From NCBI GenBank assembly GCA_946405475.1, contig CAMJHI010000071.1, forward strand, positions 1-9,466: DNA of 9,466 nucleotides, in the 5' to 3' direction. Below, piece by piece: positions 5,774-9,466 of this stretch. The notes under the pieces are model-generated. The model ran no database searches. It had not been told where the DNA came from and saw only the letters and a list, made by a program, of their open reading frames with translations. A program made the position numbers and the translations under genes. This DNA comes from an uncultured Clostridia bacterium (GTDB taxonomy: Bacteria > Bacillota > Clostridia > Oscillospirales > Acutalibacteraceae). Position 1 is the stretch's first letter, and each line of letters opens with the position of its first letter.

Positions 5774-7141
5774 ATGGACAAACCAGGCGTTTATATTCTC
5801 GGGCTCAGCGACTGCGGCGAAAAAATGTGCGCCGCGGGCGGCCGCATTTCCACCCAGTCGGGCAACGCGCTCGGCATCTGGGAAAAGTCGCAGGACGCGG
5901 CGAAAAACGCCAGCCTGATCGACAAGGTCACGCGCTCCGGCCACAATTCCACCGTGGAGCATATCTTTTTCAATCTGGCCTTCAACGACGTTTCGGTGCA
6001 GGTGGAGCAGTTCATGATCGAGTTCCGCCTCGCCTCCTTCACGGTCAAATCCCGCCGCTACGTCGATTTTTCCGACGCGGGCTACTACACCCCCGCGTTC
6101 AAAAACCCGGAAAACAAAGCGCTTTACGACGCGCACATCCGCTGGCTGTTTGACGCCTACGGCAGGCTCATCGGCGGCGGCGTGCCCAAAGAGGACGCGC
6201 GTTTCGTGCTGCCCTACTGCTTTTTGAGCAACTTTTTCTGCTCGCTCAACGGGCGTGAACTGCTGCACGTGCTCAAGGCCATGCTCTACGGGCGCGGCAG
6301 AGAGCTGCCGGAGATCTACGCGCTGGGGCTTTCGCTCAAAGCACAGGCCGAAGAGGTTGCCCCCGGGCTGCTCACCGGCTTTGAGGAGCGCAAGCCCAAA
6401 AGAAGCGACCGCATCGACCTGAGCTTTTTGCCCGACGACGGCGAAAAGCCGAAGCAAAAACAGTTGGTGCAGCTGCTCGGCAAAACCGAAAACGCCGAAC
6501 AGCTCGTGGTCACCGCCGCCCTGCTCGAACAAAACCGCTTCACCGCCGAGCAGATCAAAAAAGCGGTTTCCGATCCCGCCGTTTCCGAAAAGGTCATCAA
6601 GGCGGTGCTGGCTTCGACCCGCCCGCGCGCGCTGGAAAGCATCAGCTACACCTTTGCGCTCAACAACGTGTCGCTTTCCACCCTCACCCACTTTGCGCGT
6701 CACCGCATGCATTCGCTGCTGGTACCCGACCTGAACACGGTCGACCGCAAAAACTACATCATTCCCGAAAGCGTCAAGACCGATTCCGAAATGCTGCAGA
6801 CCTACGTCAACGCCTTTGAGCACAACATCCGCATGTTCCGGCAGTTCAAGGCGCTGGGCGAAATCAAGGCGCTGCCCTACCTGCTGCTCAGCGGCAACAC
6901 CATCGACCTGGTTTCCACCATGAACGGGCGCGAGCTGCTGCTGTTCATGAAGCTGAGAAGCTGCACGAGAGCGCAGTGGGAAATTCAGCTTTACGCCAAC
7001 GAAATGCTCACCCTGCTGCGGCGCGAGGCGTTCGACATTTTCCGTCACTACGGCCCCACCTGCTACGCCACGGGCGTCTGCCCCGAGGGGCGGCTTTCCT
7101 GCGGCAGGGCAGCCGAAATGCAGGAAAAATTCAAAGCATAA
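5774..7141 (+). CDS. thyX: Flavin-dependent thymidylate synthase, tandem two-domain form
   Basis: ThyX makes dTMP from dUMP using methylene-tetrahydrofolate, FAD and NADPH, replacing ThyA. Usual ThyX is about 220-250 residues; this one has 455 and two ThyX-like halves. Half 1 (about 1-200): GHNSTVEH (56-63), the signature region FRLASFTVKSRRY (84-96), and DARFVLP with SLNGREL (141-163). Half 2 (about 235-425): RPRALE (283-288), THFARHRMHS (305-314), ALPYLLL with TMNGREL (366-388), and AQWEI (400-404). The classic RHRxxSxNExSxRY motif is divided: half 1 keeps the SxRY end and half 2 keeps RHR. A cysteine-bearing tail follows (Cys430, Cys436, Cys443; GPTC, GVCPEG, SCG), which could bind metal. 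GGGAGG lies 9 bases before the ATG. It has its own promoter and terminator, so it is probably monocistronic. I recall similar long ThyX proteins in Clostridia, but I cannot confirm this here. Confidence 0.88.
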   Translation: MDKPGVYILGLSDCGEKMCAAGGRISTQSGNALGIWEKSQDAAKNASLIDKVTRSGHNSTVEHIFFNLAFNDVSVQVEQFMIEFRLASFTVKSRRYVDFSDAGYYTPAFKNPENKALYDAHIRWLFDAYGRLIGGGVPKEDARFVLPYCFLSNFFCSLNGRELLHVLKAMLYGRGRELPEIYALGLSLKAQAEEVAPGLLTGFEERKPKRSDRIDLSFLPDDGEKPKQKQLVQLLGKTENAEQLVVTAALLEQNRFTAEQIKKAVSDPAVSEKVIKAVLASTRPRALESISYTFALNNVSLSTLTHFARHRMHSLLVPDLNTVDRKNYIIPESVKTDSEMLQTYVNAFEHNIRMFRQFKALGEIKALPYLLLSGNTIDLVSTMNGRELLLFMKLRSCTRAQWEIQLYANEMLTLLRREAFDIFRHYGPTCYATGVCPEGRLSCGRAAEMQEKFKA

Positions 7142-7148
7142 AATAATC

Positions 7149-7178
7149 AAAACTCTTTGCCCCGGCAAGGAGTTTTTT
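7149..7178 (+). terminator. Intrinsic terminator after thyX
   Basis: AAACTCTTTGCC and GGCAAGGAGTTT pair almost fully (one G-T pair) around CC at 7162-7163, with one further A-T pair at the base, ending in six T (7173-7178). It starts 7 bases past the thyX stop codon and ends only 14 bases before the next start codon, so it separates thyX from the glycoside hydrolase gene or attenuates read-through into it. Confidence 0.85.
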
Positions 7179-7192
7179 CACAGGTGAACAAC

Positions 7193-9265
7193 ATGAAACA
7201 CATCATCACCCTTCACAACAAGCCGCAGACCAGCGGCAGACAATCCACCCCCGACGGCGCGATCACCGGCAACGGCGATCTGGCCGTGATTTTAGGCAAC
7301 GCGCCCGACGGGCTGCGGCTGTATCTGGCCAAGAGCGACCTTTGGTACGGCGCGGAAGGCATTGACGCAAGCGGCATGAAGCCGCTGGGCTGGATCGACG
7401 TAGCCGTCGACCCGGCGCTGTATGACCGTTATCACGCACAGGTCGACATGGACCGGGGCGAGGTGCGCTGCGCCTTCGTGCAAAACGACCGCGCCTGCCG
7501 CCTGACCGTGACGGTGTGCAAGACCGAAAACGCCGTCGTGATCCGAAACGTCGGCAATGTGCCGATCGCCCCCGTGCTGCACGTGTTCGAGGGCGAAACG
7601 AGCGGGCGCAAGGGCGCCTATGACAAGGACGGCGGCCGGTTCATCTGGCGCAGCTTCGACGGGGAAGAATGCGCTTATGAAACGCATATTTTCGCCGGGC
7701 TGAAACAGATCGACGCAAACACGCTCTATTGCTTCGCCGCCACCAACCACGACGGTGACAAGCCGCAGGAAACCGTGGAACAGACCGTTCTGACGGCGGA
7801 CGAAGCGCGCATCGAACGGCTTCTGACCGAGCACGACAGGGCGTGGGCGGATTTCTGGAGCCGATCCTCGTTTGCAATCAGCGATGAGGATTTTGAGCTG
7901 GGCTGGTACGCCGCGCAATACTTTCTCGCCGTGTGCGCGGGCAACAAAAAATTCCCGCCCGGCATTTTCGGTAATTTTATCACGGTGGAAAACCCGTCGT
8001 GGCACAACGACTACCACTTGAATTACAACTTTCAGGCGCCGTTTTACGCCGCCTGCTCCTCCAACCACGTGGAGCTGACCGACTGCTACATGGCGCCGCT
8101 GGAGGAGTTTTACGAAAAAGGCGCGGACTTTGCCAAACGGTGGGGCTGCGGCGGCGTGCTGTTCCCCGTGGGCATCGCGCCCAAGGGGCTTTGCACAGAG
8201 CTGGACAAAAAGAACAAGCGCTGGTTCGAGCGGCTGTTTCTGGGGCAGAAGAGCAACGGCATCCACCCGACGAACATTCCGATCTTTCGCTGGAAGGCGA
8301 CGCGGGATTTGCAGTACGCGCGCGAGCACGCCTACCCGTATTTGAAAAAGGCGCTGGCGTTTTTTGAGGATTACGCGACAGAGGAAGACGGAAGGTTTTC
8401 CGTCGGGCGCGACGCGGCGCACGAGGTGCCGTATTACAAAGAGGATTTCGACCCGAAGAAATACAAACGATACATCAACGACAAAAACAACACCGTCACC
8501 CTCGGCGCGCTGCGGCTCGGGCTCGCCGCCGCCATCGACATGGCCAAGGCGCTGGGCGTGGACGAAGACAAGCAGAAGCAGTGGCGGGATATGCTCGACA
8601 GGCTCTCGCCCTTTGCCACCTGCATCCGCTTCGGACGGCGCGTTTACCGCTACACCGAAAAGGGGCAGCGCTGGAACGGCAACGGCGACGTGGGGCTGCA
8701 GCACGTGTACCCCTTCGGCTGCGTGGGGCTGTCCTCGCCGGAAGAAGAATTGAAAATCGCCCGCGCGACCTACAAAATGAAGGAGCGTGTCTGCTTCAAG
8801 GATGACAACGCCGTTTCGTCGTTTTTCACCATGGGGGCGCGGCTGGGCGTCGACCCGAAGCTGCTGACCAAAAAGCTGCGCGAACTCAACCAAAGCAACC
8901 GGCAGGAGAATTTCCTCTACCTGTTCGGCGGCGGCTGCCTGGAGGATTGCCCCATTCCGGCGAACCTGTTCAACGAAATGGCGCTGCAGAGCCATCAGGG
9001 GCTGATCCGCCTGTTCCCCTGCTGGGATAACAGCCTTGACGCAAAATTTGAAAACCTGCGGGCGGACGGCGCGTTTCTGGTTTCGTCCGCAATCAGGAAC
9101 GGCAAAATCGGCCCGACAAAAATATTCAGCGAGATCGGCGGCATGGCGCACATCCAGATGCCGAAAAGCGGCCTGACCGTGACTTATCAGGGCAAGACGG
9201 AACACGTTGCGGGCAGCCGCATCGACATCGAAACGCAGCCGGGCGACGTGATCACGATTGAATGA
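7193..9265 (+). CDS. Cytoplasmic GH95-like glycoside hydrolase
   Basis: The protein is 690 residues, without signal peptide or membrane segments. The ATG at 7193 follows AGGTGA by 5 bases; an in-frame TTG at 7157 lies inside the terminator stem and is rejected. The layout is that of GH95 (alpha-fucosidase/galactosidase group): an N-terminal beta domain with GNGDLAVILG and LAKSDLWYG (26-53), a linker, an (alpha/alpha)6 barrel (about 245-610) and a C-terminal beta domain with LRADGAFLVSSAIRNGKIG (622-640). WHNDYHLNYNFQ (270-281) carries Asn277 and Asn279, spaced like the water-positioning Asn pair of B. bifidum AfcA. HEVPYY offers Glu411 at the general-acid position. In place of the usual IDGNFGG...QSH base motif it has LEDCPIP...QSH (583-601), so Glu584 or Asp585 may take that role. 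It probably cleaves an imported oligosaccharide; the sugar is uncertain. No promoter is visible between the thyX terminator and the start. Confidence 0.75.
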   Translation: MKHIITLHNKPQTSGRQSTPDGAITGNGDLAVILGNAPDGLRLYLAKSDLWYGAEGIDASGMKPLGWIDVAVDPALYDRYHAQVDMDRGEVRCAFVQNDRACRLTVTVCKTENAVVIRNVGNVPIAPVLHVFEGETSGRKGAYDKDGGRFIWRSFDGEECAYETHIFAGLKQIDANTLYCFAATNHDGDKPQETVEQTVLTADEARIERLLTEHDRAWADFWSRSSFAISDEDFELGWYAAQYFLAVCAGNKKFPPGIFGNFITVENPSWHNDYHLNYNFQAPFYAACSSNHVELTDCYMAPLEEFYEKGADFAKRWGCGGVLFPVGIAPKGLCTELDKKNKRWFERLFLGQKSNGIHPTNIPIFRWKATRDLQYAREHAYPYLKKALAFFEDYATEEDGRFSVGRDAAHEVPYYKEDFDPKKYKRYINDKNNTVTLGALRLGLAAAIDMAKALGVDEDKQKQWRDMLDRLSPFATCIRFGRRVYRYTEKGQRWNGNGDVGLQHVYPFGCVGLSSPEEELKIARATYKMKERVCFKDDNAVSSFFTMGARLGVDPKLLTKKLRELNQSNRQENFLYLFGGGCLEDCPIPANLFNEMALQSHQGLIRLFPCWDNSLDAKFENLRADGAFLVSSAIRNGKIGPTKIFSEIGGMAHIQMPKSGLTVTYQGKTEHVAGSRIDIETQPGDVITIE

Positions 9266-9283
9266 TGCGTTTGGCATTTTTCA

Positions 9284-9398
9284 GGCTCCCTCTTTGAGGG
9301 AGGACAATTCGGCTCCCTCCAAGAGGGAGCTGTCGCCGCAGGCGACTGAGGGAGTTCCGTCAAAAACATGCCGTTTACGGTGGATAACTCCCTCCGGT
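9284..9398. repeat. Hairpin-rich palindromic element, probable dispersed repeat
   Basis: Starting 18 bases after the hydrolase stop codon, the heptamer CTCCCTC (9286, 9313, 9388) alternates with its complement GAGGGAG (9296, 9323, 9348). Perfect stems are 9286-9302 (7 bp, loop TTT), 9312-9330 (8 bp, loop CAA), 9332-9346 (6 bp, loop GCA) and a long-range 9-bp pairing of 9348-9356 with 9386-9394 that encloses CCGT-TT-ACGG (9371-9380). No protein is plausible here. The block resembles short palindromic repeats I remember in gut Clostridia, which have no assigned function. It has no T-run of the kind an intrinsic terminator needs, although the first hairpin could still stabilise the 3' end of the mRNA. 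Confidence 0.7.
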
Positions 9399-9441
9399 TC
9401 GCATTCGCTCACCACGGTAGATTGTCAAGCAAATGCAACAG

Positions 9442-9458
9442 AGTTTTCAAAGAAAACT
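9442..9458. repeat. AT-rich hairpin near the window end
   Basis: AGTTTTC and GAAAACT form a perfect 7-bp stem with loop AAA. It may be the far edge of the same repeat element, since it too has a three-base loop. The 43 bases between 9399 and 9441 show no clear structure or gene, and the element may continue past the window. Confidence 0.45.
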
Positions 9459-9466
9459 TCAGCAGG

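Noticed and set aside
7292..9277. Minus-strand open frame of 661 codons opposite the glycoside hydrolase; 467 codons (5765-7168) opposite thyX; 300 codons (536-1438) opposite ilvE
   Set aside because: The plus-strand proteins match known families along their full length. The antisense frames have no ribosome binding site or recognisable domain and reflect the codon pattern.
9187..9369. Minus-strand open frame of 60 codons over the hydrolase end and the repeat
   Set aside because: It reads through the palindromic element and the antisense of a real gene, with no ribosome binding site or family resemblance.
9284..9398. CRISPR array
   Set aside because: The repeated units are 7-base heptamers alternating with their own complement, with no regular 20-40 base spacers.

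Overview
The window is about 9.5 kb of GC-rich, gene-dense bacterial DNA with seven genes. Three things point to a Gram-positive member of the Clostridia, probably the Oscillospiraceae/Ruminococcaceae group of gut Firmicutes. They are strong AGGAGG-type ribosome binding sites, clear sigma-A promoters with TTGACN boxes, and a palindromic CTCCCTC/GAGGGAG repeat of a kind I remember from those genomes. The taxonomic call rests on pattern memory, not on a search.

Layout. (1) 1-1636, plus strand: the 3' half of leuB (3-isopropylmalate dehydrogenase), then ilvE (branched-chain aminotransferase) 13 bases on, an operon for branched-chain amino acid synthesis. (2) 1857-2198, plus strand: a small ArsC/Spx-like thioredoxin-fold protein, after a 220-base spacer in which I find nothing definite. 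(3) 2280-5610, minus strand: two tandem paralogous genes for exported alpha/beta-hydrolase-like proteins of 528 and 534 residues. They face the ArsC-like gene across a shared bidirectional terminator. Each has its own promoter, and the terminator of the first overlaps the promoter of the second. (4) 5611-5773: a compact divergent promoter region with a small perfect dyad between the two -35 boxes. (5) 5774-7141, plus strand: a 455-residue double-domain ThyX (flavin-dependent thymidylate synthase). (6) 7193-9265, plus strand: a 690-residue cytoplasmic GH95-like glycoside hydrolase, separated from thyX by a strong hairpin terminator. (7) 9266-9466: a non-coding stretch built of stacked hairpins, probably a dispersed repeat.

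The housekeeping genes (leuB, ilvE, thyX) look ordinary in role. The most interesting part is the exported hydrolase pair. Their architecture resembles the LCAT/phospholipase group of alpha/beta hydrolases (a YDxRLDP block, a nucleophile elbow, a large lid insertion, then Asp and His). In both proteins, however, the usual nucleophile serine of GHSxG is a cysteine (SRCNG and ARCEG), while the candidate Asp and His are kept. They may be Cys-nucleophile secreted hydrolases, or catalytically altered relatives. Other points worth checking are the ThyX signature split between two domains, altered catalytic positions in the GH95-like enzyme, and the hairpin-rich repeat. Every gene here also has a long open frame on its opposite strand; I treat these as codon-bias shadows.
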